Below are positions 34,800-43,141 of a stretch of 64,000 nucleotides of DNA, piece after piece. Below the pieces are notes generated by a model. It saw nothing but the letters and a program-made list of their open reading frames with translations, did not search any database and was not told the DNA's origin. Position 1 is the first letter of the stretch, and every line of letters starts with the position of its first letter. A program made the position numbers and the translations under genes. The stretch lies in the NCBI RefSeq assembly GCF_900141765.1, contig NZ_FSRK01000001.1, forward strand, positions 620,001 to 684,000. The letters are read 5' to 3'. This stretch comes from Epilithonimonas zeae (lineage in GTDB: Bacteria > Bacteroidota > Bacteroidia > Flavobacteriales > Weeksellaceae).

Positions 34800-34968
34800 A
34801 AAAAAACCTACAACAGTTCAGTTATAGAGTAAACTCCATAAAAACACGATTTGAACTGATTTTCACTCTCTGTAATCTGCGCAAGACAGCACGCCATCGA
34901 ATGAACTTTCGTCCGGTAATTTTTAATTGTTGAGTTTACTTCTTTGTGTTAGAACTATTGTAGGCAGC
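34800..34968 (-). ncRNA. ssrS: 6S RNA
   Basis: Regulatory RNA that mimics an open promoter and sequesters housekeeping RNA polymerase. On the minus strand CCTACAATAGTTC (34964-34952) pairs with GAACTGTTGTAGG (34819-34807) through one G-U pair, and inside it AGTAAACTC (34940-34932) pairs with GAGTTTACT (34836-34828). The two strands are separated by internal bulges and a long central domain ending in further hairpins, and the 3' arm runs into seven U. Size (about 165 nt), fold and position between zapA and rny fit 6S RNA. The 5' end is uncertain by a few bases. Confidence 0.82.
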
Positions 34969-34983
34969 TTGTAATAGAAAAAA

Positions 34984-35271
34984 TTATTTTTCCAATTGCT
35001 CTAAGAGTGTATTGATTTTGGCAACACGCCCGTTTGTATTTTTAATATTTTTCTCGTTGTTTAAAGAATATACTTCTGCATTGGTTCCCAGTTTCAAAGC
35101 GCACATCGCAAGAGCATCCTGTTTATCTCTCACATCGAAGCTTGCCTCGAAATCCTTTATCATACTTTCTATCTGTTTCCCTACTTTACGCAAGGTTTCT
35201 TCTTCTGCAGCAGGCACGTTCAACGGATAATTTCTTCCGGCTATATTGATCGTTATTCTTCTGAAATCCAT
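34984..35271 (-). CDS. zapA: Cell-division protein ZapA
   Basis: Cytoplasmic FtsZ-ring stabiliser that crosslinks FtsZ protofilaments. The 95-residue protein has the ZapA fold: beta start RITINIAGRNYPLNVPAAEEETLRKVG, conserved DKQDALAMCALKL segment and a C-terminal coiled coil ending LLEQLEK. ATG lies two bases after the stop of the upstream coiled-coil gene, so the two are one transcript. The 6S RNA begins just past its stop. Confidence 0.92.
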   Translation of the reverse strand: MDFRRITINIAGRNYPLNVPAAEEETLRKVGKQIESMIKDFEASFDVRDKQDALAMCALKLGTNAEVYSLNNEKNIKNTNGRVAKINTLLEQLEK

Positions 35272-35273
35272 TG

Positions 35274-35576
35274 TTATAAACCGCTGTTTTGTAATTCAGA
35301 AACGCACATATCTATTTCTTTTACCAATCTGTTGATGTGATTTTTCATCAGTCGGTTGTGTTCTGCGTTTCCGGATATTGCTGAGTAGAGTTTTAATTCT
35401 TTATTTTCTTCTGCTAATATCTGGTTTCTGCGTTTTTCCTCGGCATATTCTTCCTTCACTTTTTGTAGCTCCTCAGCCGTTTCTGCGTGTTTTTCTGAAA
35501 GAGTCCTGAACTTTTTGTAAAGGTTCTGAATCTTTTTCTCTAAAACAGAAAAGTTGTTTTCTAATTCGCTTAGCAT
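35274..35576 (-). CDS. Coiled-coil protein paired with zapA
   Basis: A 100-residue soluble protein, almost entirely heptad coiled coil (about 3-68: LENNFSVLEKKIQNLYKKF, ELQKVKEEYAEEKRRNQ) followed by a short conserved tail NRLMKNHINRLVKEIDMCVSELQNSGL. The tight arrangement with zapA is typical of Bacteroidetes. A division role like that of ZapB (also a small coiled coil that binds ZapA) is plausible, but the sequence is too simple to prove it. Confidence 0.75.
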   Translation of the reverse strand: MLSELENNFSVLEKKIQNLYKKFRTLSEKHAETAEELQKVKEEYAEEKRRNQILAEENKELKLYSAISGNAEHNRLMKNHINRLVKEIDMCVSELQNSGL

Positions 35577-35601
35577 TACCAGAATTAAATTCTAACTTTT
35601 A

Positions 35602-35609
35602 CAAAAATA
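35602..35609 (-). promoter_or_regulatory. -7 element of the coiled-coil/zapA unit
   Basis: Minus-strand TATTTTTG matches TAnnTTTG, 26 bp before the ATG at 35576. No clear -33 element. Confidence 0.5.
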
Positions 35610-35763
35610 AGAAAAATTAATGATGAATTAACACCTTATTCCTGTTTTGTGAAAATGAATGGGTTTGTGTTTGATTTATAAGGATTTAAAGTTGAATGAA
35701 AAAATGTACGGGAAAATAAATGGTTTCTAAAGTTTCTCTTTTTTTGGTAACGCCATTTTCTAA

Positions 35764-35896
35764 TTGGCACCGCTGCGTGAGGGCGGAAGGCATTGTTGGA
35801 GCTCTCCCGATGAAACCTTGCAAGGTTTCATCGGGAAGCGACTGCCTGTAGACCGACCTGCTTGTCCCGATGCAGTCGGGATAAAAGGACACGCCC
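35764..35896 (-). repeat. Dispersed intergenic repeat, copy 2, with a 32-bp palindrome
   Basis: Inverted relative to copy 1 at 24984. Read on the minus strand it starts GGGCGTGTCCTTT and ends CCCTCACGCAGCG. Inside are a perfect 32-bp palindrome at 35805-35836 (arm TCCCGATGAAACCTTG) and a smaller hairpin TCCCGA-5-TCGGGA at 35865-35881. It fills the main part of the 357-bp gap between the coiled-coil gene and porT; the rest (35577-35763) holds only a promoter element. Confidence 0.65.
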
Positions 35897-35899
35897 ACA

Positions 35900-35926
35900 A
35901 AAAAAGCTTCCTTAATAGAAAGCTTT
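35900..35926 (-). terminator. Terminator of the ubiE-porT unit
   Basis: Minus-strand stem AAAGCTTTC/GGAAGCTTT (one wobble pair) followed by T run, directly after the porT stop. Confidence 0.7.
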
Positions 35927-35933
35927 GTAGATT

Positions 35934-36746
35934 TTATTCGAATTTCAAAACAAACATAAATGCTCTGGTTTGCATTGTGGAAATGGCTGGTGTCCAATAA
36001 GGTGGTGTGGTTGCTTTGTCCTGAACTAACTCGTTGTTCGTAAAGAATGTTCCTCTGATTGCTGGCGTTAACTTAAATCTGCTAAAATAAAACTGAATTC
36101 CTAACTCTGCAGACCAACCGAAATTGTGAGTAGTTGTACGGAAAGTATTCACGCTGTTGTCGCCTTCGGAAGTTTCATTGGACTGAAGATTCATCATATA
36201 ATTGACACCAACAGCGGCGTAAGGACGCGAGTTGTACCAACGGTCACCGTGGATTTCCAGCAAAATCGGAACATCTACATAAGTGGATTTTACAATTCTT
36301 TTCTGATCTACATCAGTTGGAGCGGTAATATTTGGTGTTATACTCCCATCAGGTAATGTAAATCCTCCTGGAAATGCTTCATTGACTTTGTCAAACGTAT
36401 TGAAGGTCAAATCTCTTTGTACGAAATGTAAACCTGGTTCTATACGAAGATCTAGATAATAATTAAGCCTCATTTTTCCAATCAACCCGGCACCGAAGCT
36501 GTAAGTGGATTTGGATTCGACCAGATTTCTGTTGCCATCCATCCCATATTTTGGATTGAGAACCATTTTATAATCAAAATTATTACCAGCCAGATAAAAT
36601 CCATAACTGAATTTTTCCAGATCCATTCCTTCTCTGTTTTCTTGTCTGTCTTTTGTTCTGAAAAGATTGTTGTAAGTCTGTGCCTGAAGGTTACTGCCCA
36701 GTATTATGGCAGATATTGATAATATTTTGATTAATCTTTGCTTCAT
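35934..36746 (-). CDS. porT: T9SS outer-membrane protein PorT/SprT
   Basis: Outer-membrane beta-barrel needed for type IX secretion in Porphyromonas and Flavobacterium. The 270-residue protein has signal peptide (about 1-22, SNLQAQ) and then alternating amphipathic strands typical of an eight-stranded barrel: FSYGFYLAGNNFDYKMVLN, YSFGAGLIGKMRLNYYLDLRIEPGLHF, YVDVPILLEIHG, RPYAAVGVNYMMNL, ending FMFVLKFE. Assignment rests on these segments plus its position one base after ubiE, a conserved porT context. It fits the T9SS cargo seen elsewhere in the window. Confidence 0.85.
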   Translation of the reverse strand: MKQRLIKILSISAIILGSNLQAQTYNNLFRTKDRQENREGMDLEKFSYGFYLAGNNFDYKMVLNPKYGMDGNRNLVESKSTYSFGAGLIGKMRLNYYLDLRIEPGLHFVQRDLTFNTFDKVNEAFPGGFTLPDGSITPNITAPTDVDQKRIVKSTYVDVPILLEIHGDRWYNSRPYAAVGVNYMMNLQSNETSEGDNSVNTFRTTTHNFGWSAELGIQFYFSRFKLTPAIRGTFFTNNELVQDKATTPPYWTPAISTMQTRAFMFVLKFE

Positions 36747-36747
36747 C

Positions 36748-37473
36748 CTATTTTGTAGCTTTATAAATGGTGGCTATTCCTAAACTTAATTTTGTATATT
36801 CTACTTTTTTGAAACCTGTATTCAGAAGAATGGTTTTCATTTTTTCTCCAAAAGGAAAAGCGTTTACAGAATCCGGAAGATAGGTGTAAGCTCTGTTGTC
36901 TTTGGAAACCAAACGCCCGATCGCAGGCAAAATGTTCTTGAAATAAAACATATAAAAAGGTCCTAAAAATCCTTCAACTTTTGAGAATTCTAAGATATAA
37001 ATACTTTTGTTTTCTTTCACCACTCTTCGTAGTTCTGATAATCCTTTTTCCAGATTTTCAAAATTTCTTACTCCAAATGCAACGGTAACGCCATCAAATT
37101 TATTGTCTTCAAACGGAAGTTGTTCTGCATCGCCTTTCTGCATGGTGATTTTGCTGTCAAGATTTTGTTTCTTGATTTTCTCGATTCCAACGTTCAGCAT
37201 TTGTTGTGAAAGATCTAAACCAACAACGTTGGCATTAGTTCCCTTTTGAACGGTAATGGCTAAATCTCCGGTTCCGGTCGCTACATCCAAAACCAATTGT
37301 GGCTGGTCTTTTTTTAGCATATCTACCAACTTGTTTCTCCAAAGCACATCAATTTTCATTGATAAAACGTGATTCAAAAGATCATATTTTGGCGCAATGT
37401 TGTCAAACATATCTTCTACTTGACTTTTCTTGCTGTTTTCGGAGTTATATGGTGTTACGTTGTTGTGTTCCAT
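36748..37473 (-). CDS. ubiE: Demethylmenaquinone methyltransferase UbiE/MenG
   Basis: SAM-dependent C-methylation giving menaquinone, the last step of quinone synthesis. The 241-residue protein shows the family signatures: YDLLNHVLSMKIDVLWRNKLV near the N-terminus, SAM motif VLDVATGTGDLAI (about 80-92), QKGDAEQLPFEDNKFDGVTVAFGVRNFENL, and FPFGEKMKTILLNTGF. Length is standard. It is upstream of porT with one base between stop and start; ubiE-porT pairing is a recurring Bacteroidetes arrangement. Confidence 0.95.
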   Translation of the reverse strand: MEHNNVTPYNSENSKKSQVEDMFDNIAPKYDLLNHVLSMKIDVLWRNKLVDMLKKDQPQLVLDVATGTGDLAITVQKGTNANVVGLDLSQQMLNVGIEKIKKQNLDSKITMQKGDAEQLPFEDNKFDGVTVAFGVRNFENLEKGLSELRRVVKENKSIYILEFSKVEGFLGPFYMFYFKNILPAIGRLVSKDNRAYTYLPDSVNAFPFGEKMKTILLNTGFKKVEYTKLSLGIATIYKATK

Positions 37474-37522
37474 TTTATAGTTGATAAATAATAATTGATA
37501 AACGGTTATTTAAACCGAATCA

Positions 37523-38095
37523 TCAAAATTTGTAATAGTTGTTGTAATAATTGATAAAATCCTGCTTTCTGAAAATCTTTGATCTGCTTTCGATTTTTGC
37601 TACGTTTTTGATAACACGATCATAATCTTCGTCCAGATTGTAGTAGAAATCTTCAGAATATAGCTTGTTCATTTTCTTAACATCGCCAAGATAAAGTTTC
37701 TTGTCAATCTCCAAGCCTGGTTTTGTGGCCATCAAAGAATCTTTGTTTAAGCCATAACCATAGTACTGATTGTTGATGTAATAATCTTTGTGTGTGATAT
37801 TCAGAAGACCTCTAACTTTGTTCACTGTGAAGGCAGAATCGTAAAGCATCTGCTTGTTCTGATCAAAAACCTGAATCTTATTTTTCCCTTTATTAAGGTC
37901 AACTTTCAGATATTGTCCGGCAGACAACACCTTTTCTTCGCCATTATTGACTTTGAAATAATAAGTTTCCGGCGTAGGATTATCTACCAAATAATAATTC
38001 GGTTTTGCCAAAAACAAAAAGTAAACAGCAAAGGCAAATCCCATTGCCAACAAAGAAAAAATCAAACCTTTTGTAGATGCGCTCAGATTTTTCAT
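37523..38095 (-). CDS. Membrane-anchored protein of unknown function
   Basis: 190 residues, not recognised. A single N-terminal membrane helix (about 9-30, LIFSLLAMGFAFAVYFLFL) is followed by an extracytoplasmic region: a possible small beta domain (about 38-100, YYFKVNNGEEKVLSAGQYLKVDL, KIQVFDQNKQMLY) and a Tyr/Asn/Asp-rich helical C-terminus. It lies between ribD and ubiE in the same direction. TAAATTCG on the minus strand at 38112-38119 may be its -7 element. Confidence 0.65.
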   Translation of the reverse strand: MKNLSASTKGLIFSLLAMGFAFAVYFLFLAKPNYYLVDNPTPETYYFKVNNGEEKVLSAGQYLKVDLNKGKNKIQVFDQNKQMLYDSAFTVNKVRGLLNITHKDYYINNQYYGYGLNKDSLMATKPGLEIDKKLYLGDVKKMNKLYSEDFYYNLDEDYDRVIKNVAKIESRSKIFRKQDFINYYNNYYKF

Positions 38096-38149
38096 AGAGT
38101 GATTAAAGGTGCGAATTTACGTAATTTTTTCTGAGCTGTAATTCTGATA

Positions 38150-39202
38150 TTAATCAACACTTTTGTTGCTGAAAAATAAAACTTCTGTGTCTCTCAGGTT
38201 TTCTATTTTTTGAGGATTGAAATTGAATTCCGGAGCTTTGGTTCCGTTTTTCAGATTAAGATTTGGATTTTTGAAAATCAAACTCTCATCCCAAAGATTT
38301 TGATTGATGAATTCCTGTAACGTAAAGCCTCCGCCTTCGATAATCACAGACTGAATTTGTAATTCATATAATTTTTCTAAAATCTGATTAATAGAGTTTT
38401 GCCTTTCTATTTTAATGAATTTTAGATTTCTATCTTCTAAATCTTTAACCGAATTAAAAATAATTGTTTCCGCTTCGCTATTATAAATATTAGAATTTTC
38501 AGAGACATCGAGATTGAAATCAATCAAAATTCTAATAGGATTTCGACCTTCAATTTCTCTCACAGTTAAACTCGGATTGTCGTGCAACGCAGTATTTTTT
38601 CCAACCAAAATGGCGTGTTCCTCACTTCTCATCTGATGAACAAATTGTTTCGAAAGCTTATTGCTGATTTGGAAGGGTTTAAAATCTTTGTCCATAAATC
38701 CATCCGCAGATTGTGCCCATTTCAAAATAATAAACGGACGTTTTTTCTCGTGATAAGTGAAAAACCGTTTGTTAAGTTGTCTGCATTCGTTTTCCAAAAC
38801 GCTAGAAACAACTTCGATTCCTGCATCGGTAATGATTTTTTTACCTTTTCCATTCACTTTGTCGTGGCTGTCCATTGCGCCAATCACAACTTTTTTGAAA
38901 CCGAGTTCCACAATTTTCAACGCGCAAGGTGGCGTTTTTCCAAAATGGGCACAAGGTTCCAATGAAACATAAATCGTAGATTCTGGAATCAAATGTTTGT
39001 CTTCGTCTTTAATGGAATTAATTGCATTGATTTCTGCGTGTGGTTCGCCTGCTTTCTTGTGAAAGCCTTCGCCGATAATTCGGTCATTATAAACGATTAC
39101 CGAACCAACTAAAGGATTGGGGTAGGTTTTTCCTAAAGCTTTTTCAGCTAATTCGATACATCGTTTGATGTAAAACTCATCATCATTTTTAGCTTCTGAC
39201 AT
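38150..39202 (-). CDS. ribD: Bifunctional riboflavin biosynthesis deaminase/reductase RibD
   Basis: Deaminates and then reduces the pyrimidine intermediate of riboflavin synthesis. The 350 residues contain a zinc deaminase domain with His55-Ala-Glu57 and PCAHFGKTPPC (Cys84, Cys93), then the reductase domain from about 145 (RPFIILKWAQSADGFMD, AILVGKNTALHDNPSLTVR, VIIEGGGFTLQEFI). Both halves look intact. No other rib gene is nearby, which is usual outside Bacillus. A secreted-protein gene precedes it by 24 bp. Confidence 0.95.
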   Translation of the reverse strand: MSEAKNDDEFYIKRCIELAEKALGKTYPNPLVGSVIVYNDRIIGEGFHKKAGEPHAEINAINSIKDEDKHLIPESTIYVSLEPCAHFGKTPPCALKIVELGFKKVVIGAMDSHDKVNGKGKKIITDAGIEVVSSVLENECRQLNKRFFTYHEKKRPFIILKWAQSADGFMDKDFKPFQISNKLSKQFVHQMRSEEHAILVGKNTALHDNPSLTVREIEGRNPIRILIDFNLDVSENSNIYNSEAETIIFNSVKDLEDRNLKFIKIERQNSINQILEKLYELQIQSVIIEGGGFTLQEFINQNLWDESLIFKNPNLNLKNGTKAPEFNFNPQKIENLRDTEVLFFSNKSVD

Positions 39203-39226
39203 CTTTACTCTGACTTCTAATAAAAT

Positions 39227-39880
39227 TTATTTCTTCGGTTCTACCGCAGTCGGTTTGTAAGTTACCATCGGAACTGCAGTCGTAATGACCGCTTCCATCA
39301 GTCGACTTCTTTCTTTGGATAGAGCTTTGCTTGAGTATTTCAAATCGCCGGCAATTCTTTTTGAATAAGAAAAAATCACGAACGACTTTTTGCCATTGGT
39401 ATCAAAATTTTTGAATCGATCAATATTATATTCTGCGTAAGATTCGCCTTCTTGCGGAACAACCGTTACGAGATAATCTACGATAATTTCCTTACCATCA
39501 GGGCTTTCTGTCACGCTCACAAAGGAATATTTGTCCTGAGTTCTTTCCTTTCTTTTCTCAACATATTCCACTTTTTGTTTGACAGCCGTTTCGATATCAA
39601 TTTCTTTATCGAAGTATGAAATGTTAATGAGTTCCTTGTAATTTTTGAAATCATCATCTCTTAAAATATATTGCTGCTGCGCCCATGTCGCTGAGTTTTG
39701 CTTGCTCCAAGCCAGGAAATATTCATTGCCATTAAATGTCAACGGACCTGGAATATTCAGGCGGTCGATAACTTCCGTTGGAACTGCAGCTGTCGTTTCT
39801 TCGGTTTTAGTTTCCTGAGCGTAAACCAGAGATGAAAAAGCCAAACCGATTGAGATAGCCAGTAGATTTCTTATTTTCAT
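39227..39880 (-). CDS. Secreted protein of unknown function
   Basis: 217 residues, not recognised. Signal peptide 1-21 (SLVYAQ), then a Thr/Glu-rich linker and a compact domain: LTFNGNEYFLAWSKQNSATWAQQ, YFDKEIDIETAVKQKVEYVEKR, SFVSVTESPDGKEIIVDYLV, FVIFSYSKRI. No cysteines, no T9SS tail, so probably periplasmic. Runs in the same direction as ribD, with a short gap. Confidence 0.65.
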   Translation of the reverse strand: MKIRNLLAISIGLAFSSLVYAQETKTEETTAAVPTEVIDRLNIPGPLTFNGNEYFLAWSKQNSATWAQQQYILRDDDFKNYKELINISYFDKEIDIETAVKQKVEYVEKRKERTQDKYSFVSVTESPDGKEIIVDYLVTVVPQEGESYAEYNIDRFKNFDTNGKKSFVIFSYSKRIAGDLKYSSKALSKERSRLMEAVITTAVPMVTYKPTAVEPKK

Positions 39881-39919
39881 ATATTTTAGATTTGTTGTTT
39901 GTATCTAATATCTTTTAAT

Positions 39920-40609
39920 TTATTTTTCAGAATCAATTTCCTTTAGAATTTGGTTAATCTGATTTAATGCATTTTGATATTCATCGATCAAGCCTTTGCT
40001 ATTATAACTCAAATTAGAATAATTAGACTGCATTCTTTGACTTTTATAAAAATCGGATAAATTAAGATTACCAGGATCCGCATCTTTTATTTTCAGTTGT
40101 TCAGAATTTATAAAATTAACTCTGAATGTCAGATTAGGTAAAGTTTGCTGATAATATGCCAAAATTTGGTTCTTTAAAGAATCGTTTTCTATTGTTCCAA
40201 TTTTACCACTTGATTTGAAACCTTCATATCTTCCAACATTGAAAGCAGATCCCAAAAGATAAAAATTTGAATGAGAGCCTACCAAACTGTCTGTTACAGA
40301 TGTTTTTTGGTTTTTTAAAGAGAGAATAAATTTATAATCACTATCAAGACTTGACAATGTTTTTTTATTTTCTTCAATCAGTTTTGCATCTGCTTCCAGA
40401 TCAGTTTTCAGTTCTTTTAGAAATTTGTTAGATTCTTTTTGCTCGTGTCTGTGCTCACTCCAGCCGTGAAGCCAAATAGAAAGTGATACTGCAAAAACAA
40501 TAATAAAGATTTCGACAATGATTTCTTTAATTTTTTCGTTGACTGTATGTTTTGGATTTTTTACAGTTTTATAAATTTTTCTGGAATGTTTGCTGATTTC
40601 TTCTTGCAT
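39920..40609 (-). CDS. Membrane protein, DUF6090-like
   Basis: 229 residues. A cytoplasmic basic start (about 1-27), one membrane helix (about 28-48, EIIVEIFIIVFAVSLSIWLHG) and a long periplasmic helical region rich in Glu, Lys, Ser and Asn. The segment WSEHRHEQKESNKFLKELKTDLEAD resembles the conserved part of DUF6090 proteins, common in flavobacteria, of unknown function. Lies between nadE and the secreted-protein gene, same direction. Confidence 0.6.
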   Translation of the reverse strand: MQEEISKHSRKIYKTVKNPKHTVNEKIKEIIVEIFIIVFAVSLSIWLHGWSEHRHEQKESNKFLKELKTDLEADAKLIEENKKTLSSLDSDYKFILSLKNQKTSVTDSLVGSHSNFYLLGSAFNVGRYEGFKSSGKIGTIENDSLKNQILAYYQQTLPNLTFRVNFINSEQLKIKDADPGNLNLSDFYKSQRMQSNYSNLSYNSKGLIDEYQNALNQINQILKEIDSEK

Positions 40610-40645
40610 AAACTATTGTTTTTGTAGTTGTCAAAAAATTAAATT

Positions 40646-41437
40646 CTATTTTAATTCTTTCGGAATCTCACAAACAGGAATTGGATTCATCTTATGTTGA
40701 GTTGCTCTGTTGAATCTCAGATAGATTTCCATCACTTCTTTTTCTCTCCCGCTAAAATCTTCTGCATTTTTTCCTGCGATCTGCTGTTCCATTGCCCATT
40801 CCAATTCCGGATAAGTGGCGCCAATTTGATCTTCATCCGTTCTTTCAACTTCCCAAAGTCCGTCTGTTGGTTTTGCTTTTTGAATACTTTCAAGAATTCC
40901 TAATTCTTTTGCAATTTCGTAAACCTGAGTTTTATAAAGATCAGCAATAGGAGAGATGTCAACACCACCGTCACCATATTTTGTAAAAAATCCGACTCCG
41001 AAATCTTCTACTTTGTTTCCTGTTCCGGTTACCAATAATCCGTTGATTTGACCGTAATAATAAAGTGTTATCATTCTCAGTCTAGATCTTGTGTTGGCTT
41101 CTGCCAGATTTTTATTCGGCGAATCGTCTTTGTAGCCTTCTGTTGTTTTTTCAAAACTTTCAAAAGTTGGCGTAAGGTCAACTCGGAAACCTTCAACATT
41201 AGGGAAATTAGCTTTCAGAAAATCGATGTGATCTTGTGCTCTATCTACCTGATCGGGCTTTTGACGGATTGGCATTTCCAAAACCAAAGTTTGTAGTCCT
41301 GTTTTAGCTGCTAAAACTGAAACTACAGCGGAATCAATTCCTCCGGAAACGCCTACTACAAAACCTTTTGAGTTAGCTTTGGTTGCATAATCTTTTAACC
41401 AATTGACGATATGATCTATTACTTTTTGTGTCTGCAT
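40646..41437 (-). CDS. nadE: NAD+ synthetase, ammonia-dependent
   Basis: Amidates nicotinic acid adenine dinucleotide to NAD+ with ATP. The 263-residue protein has the PP-loop SGGIDS at 31-36, LVLEMPIRQK, NTRSRLRMITLYYYGQ, VTGTGNKVEDFGVGFFTKYGDGGVDISPIADLYKT in pieces, and the short length of the NH3-dependent type without a glutaminase domain. The GNAT gene upstream (5 bp gap) and nadE likely form one transcript. Confidence 0.95.
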   Translation of the reverse strand: MQTQKVIDHIVNWLKDYATKANSKGFVVGVSGGIDSAVVSVLAAKTGLQTLVLEMPIRQKPDQVDRAQDHIDFLKANFPNVEGFRVDLTPTFESFEKTTEGYKDDSPNKNLAEANTRSRLRMITLYYYGQINGLLVTGTGNKVEDFGVGFFTKYGDGGVDISPIADLYKTQVYEIAKELGILESIQKAKPTDGLWEVERTDEDQIGATYPELEWAMEQQIAGKNAEDFSGREKEVMEIYLRFNRATQHKMNPIPVCEIPKELK

Positions 41438-41442
41438 TATTT

Positions 41443-41973
41443 TTATTTTCTATTATTTTTTTCTAATTCGTACCAATTACAAATATCACCTTTATCAAAA
41501 AAAGTTCCCTTGTTTTCAAAACCTAATTTTGTGAGAATATGATTGGAAGATTCATTTCCAACATCAGCGTAAGCATAGATTTTATAAGCATTCAGTTGAT
41601 TGAATCCAAAGTCTAAAGAAGCTATTGCTGATTCGGTTGCGTAACCTTTTCCCCAGAATTTGGGAAGAAAACGATAGCCTAATTCATATACATTTTTAAA
41701 ACCGTTCACTTCATCAGTCAATAATTTAATTCCACACCATCCAATGAATTGATTGCTTTCATTTTCAATAACAGCCAATCTTCCGGTTCCATTATTTTTG
41801 TATTGATTCAGAATGTTATCAACCATTTTTGCGGATTCTTCTTTTTCCGTAATTGGCGAAACTCCAACATATTTCATAACATCAGGATTGCTGTCTAAAA
41901 GAAAAATGTTGTCAACATCTTCTTCTGTTAATTTTCTTAACATTAATCTTTCAGTAAATATTGGGAGCTTCAT
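41443..41973 (-). CDS. GNAT acetyltransferase (RimJ/RimL-like)
   Basis: 176 residues with the RimJ/RimL pattern: start LPIFTERLMLRKLTEEDVDNIF, YELGYRFLPKFWGKGYATESAIASL (acetyl-CoA loop, R/Q-x-x-G-x-G/A-like GKGYAT), and the tail ESSNHILTKLGFENKGTF. Substrate unknown; relatives acetylate N-termini of proteins or small amines. Divergent from gldB: the gldB promoter -33 element lies within its first codons. Confidence 0.85.
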   Translation of the reverse strand: MKLPIFTERLMLRKLTEEDVDNIFLLDSNPDVMKYVGVSPITEKEESAKMVDNILNQYKNNGTGRLAVIENESNQFIGWCGIKLLTDEVNGFKNVYELGYRFLPKFWGKGYATESAIASLDFGFNQLNAYKIYAYADVGNESSNHILTKLGFENKGTFFDKGDICNWYELEKNNRK

Positions 41974-41993
41974 CTATTAAAATTGTATTTTTG
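41961..41993 (+). promoter_or_regulatory. gldB promoter
   Basis: TTG at 41961-41963, a 22-bp spacer and TATTTTTG at 41986-41993 (exact -7). The ATG at 42021 follows 27 bp later, ruling out the in-frame upstream ATG at 41961. Confidence 0.6.
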
Positions 41994-42020
41994 CTGTTCG
42001 AAAATCTTAATGTAAAAATA

Positions 42021-43004
42021 ATGAAGTTTTTCCGATATATCACGATTTCTGCAGTTTTAGTTTTTGGATTGAGTTCCTGCAAAAAAGAAAATGAAAACAA
42101 ATGGAATGTCGAAATTAAAAATCCGGTTAAAAAAGTAGAAGTCACAGATTTGTCTGGTGAATTTTATAATTCTTCGGTTAATCTTGAAGATTTTAAAAAT
42201 AAATATCCTTGGTTTCAAGGTTCTGTTCCTGATGCAGATTACGAAAGCAGAAGAAAGGATACAATGGAAGTTCGCATTTATAAAGAAGCGATTTCTAAGA
42301 TTGATAAAACAAAACTGAATAAAGATTTGGTTGATCTTTTTTCACGTATCAAAAATTATTTCCCGAAGTTCGTTCCACCTCATATTTATCTTTATTCATC
42401 GGTTATTGATCCCCAAAATGTGACAGATCCGATATTCCTGAGAGAAGATCAGAATATGCTTTTTGTTGATATCACAGGTTTTCTAGGAAATGGAAACAAG
42501 AATTATAAAGGCTTGGAATTGTACTTTCAAAAATCGATGAATCCGGATAATTTAATTCCGAAGATTTCTGCTTTTTTTGCAGCGAGATTAGTTCCTGTGC
42601 CAGTAGATCAACAGAAATTTTTGGATCAAATGGTTTATCAGGGAAAGATTCAGATTCTTCAGGATGCATTTTTACCTAATGTTCCTGACTATTTTAAAAT
42701 CAATTATACCAAGGAACAATACGATTGGGCGGTTGCTAATGAAGCCAACATCTGGAATTATTTTGTAGAAAGCGATTTGTTATTCAGTGCAGACCCGAAT
42801 CTTTCAGAAAGATTTATCACACCTGGACCGTTTTCAAAATTCTACACAGAAGTGGATCGTGAAAGTTCCCCACAAATTGCAATTTGGACTGGTTGGCAGA
42901 TTTGCAAACATTATCTGAAAGCACATCCAGAAGAAAAATTACAACTTTTTTTGAAAAAGAATGCAACAGAAATTTTCAATGGCTCGGAATATAGACCAAA
43001 ATAG
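42021..43004 (+). CDS. gldB: Gliding motility lipoprotein GldB
   Basis: Required for gliding in Flavobacterium and linked to the T9SS machinery. The 327-residue lipoprotein has lipobox FGLSSC (Cys20), then the GldB domain: KKVEVTDLSGEFYNS, YPWFQGSVPDADYESRRKD, YLYSSVIDPQNVTDPIFLRED, FVDITGFLGNGNKNYKG, WTGWQICKHYL. Length is typical. It is followed by gldC after a repeat-containing 137-bp gap. The presence of gldB does not prove motility; many non-gliding Chryseobacterium keep these genes for secretion. Confidence 0.93.
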   Translation: MKFFRYITISAVLVFGLSSCKKENENKWNVEIKNPVKKVEVTDLSGEFYNSSVNLEDFKNKYPWFQGSVPDADYESRRKDTMEVRIYKEAISKIDKTKLNKDLVDLFSRIKNYFPKFVPPHIYLYSSVIDPQNVTDPIFLREDQNMLFVDITGFLGNGNKNYKGLELYFQKSMNPDNLIPKISAFFAARLVPVPVDQQKFLDQMVYQGKIQILQDAFLPNVPDYFKINYTKEQYDWAVANEANIWNYFVESDLLFSADPNLSERFITPGPFSKFYTEVDRESSPQIAIWTGWQICKHYLKAHPEEKLQLFLKKNATEIFNGSEYRPK

Positions 43005-43141
43005 AGTCGGAGAGTTTTGGATTAAGTTTATGCTGAGCTTGTCGAAGCGCCTTTGTAAGCTTAAAAATAGTTAATTAAATAAAAAAATCTTTGTGAACTC
43101 TGTGTTCAAAAAGAAGTATCATATATTAAAGAATAGAATCA
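43005..43141. repeat. Intergenic repeats between gldB and gldC
   Basis: AGTCGGAGAGTTT at 43005-43017 is shared with the repeat inside the glycosyltransferase gene. TGCTGAGCTTGTCGAAGCGC at 43031-43050 is of a short repeat type scattered through Bacteroidetes genomes. AATCTTTGTGAACTCTGTGT near 43086 looks like a third class. No gene. Confidence 0.5.

Noticed and set aside
41961-42020. Upstream ATG of gldB
   Set aside because: It overlaps the TTG-N22-TATTTTTG promoter and the start of the divergent GNAT gene; ATG at 42021 begins the lipoprotein signal.
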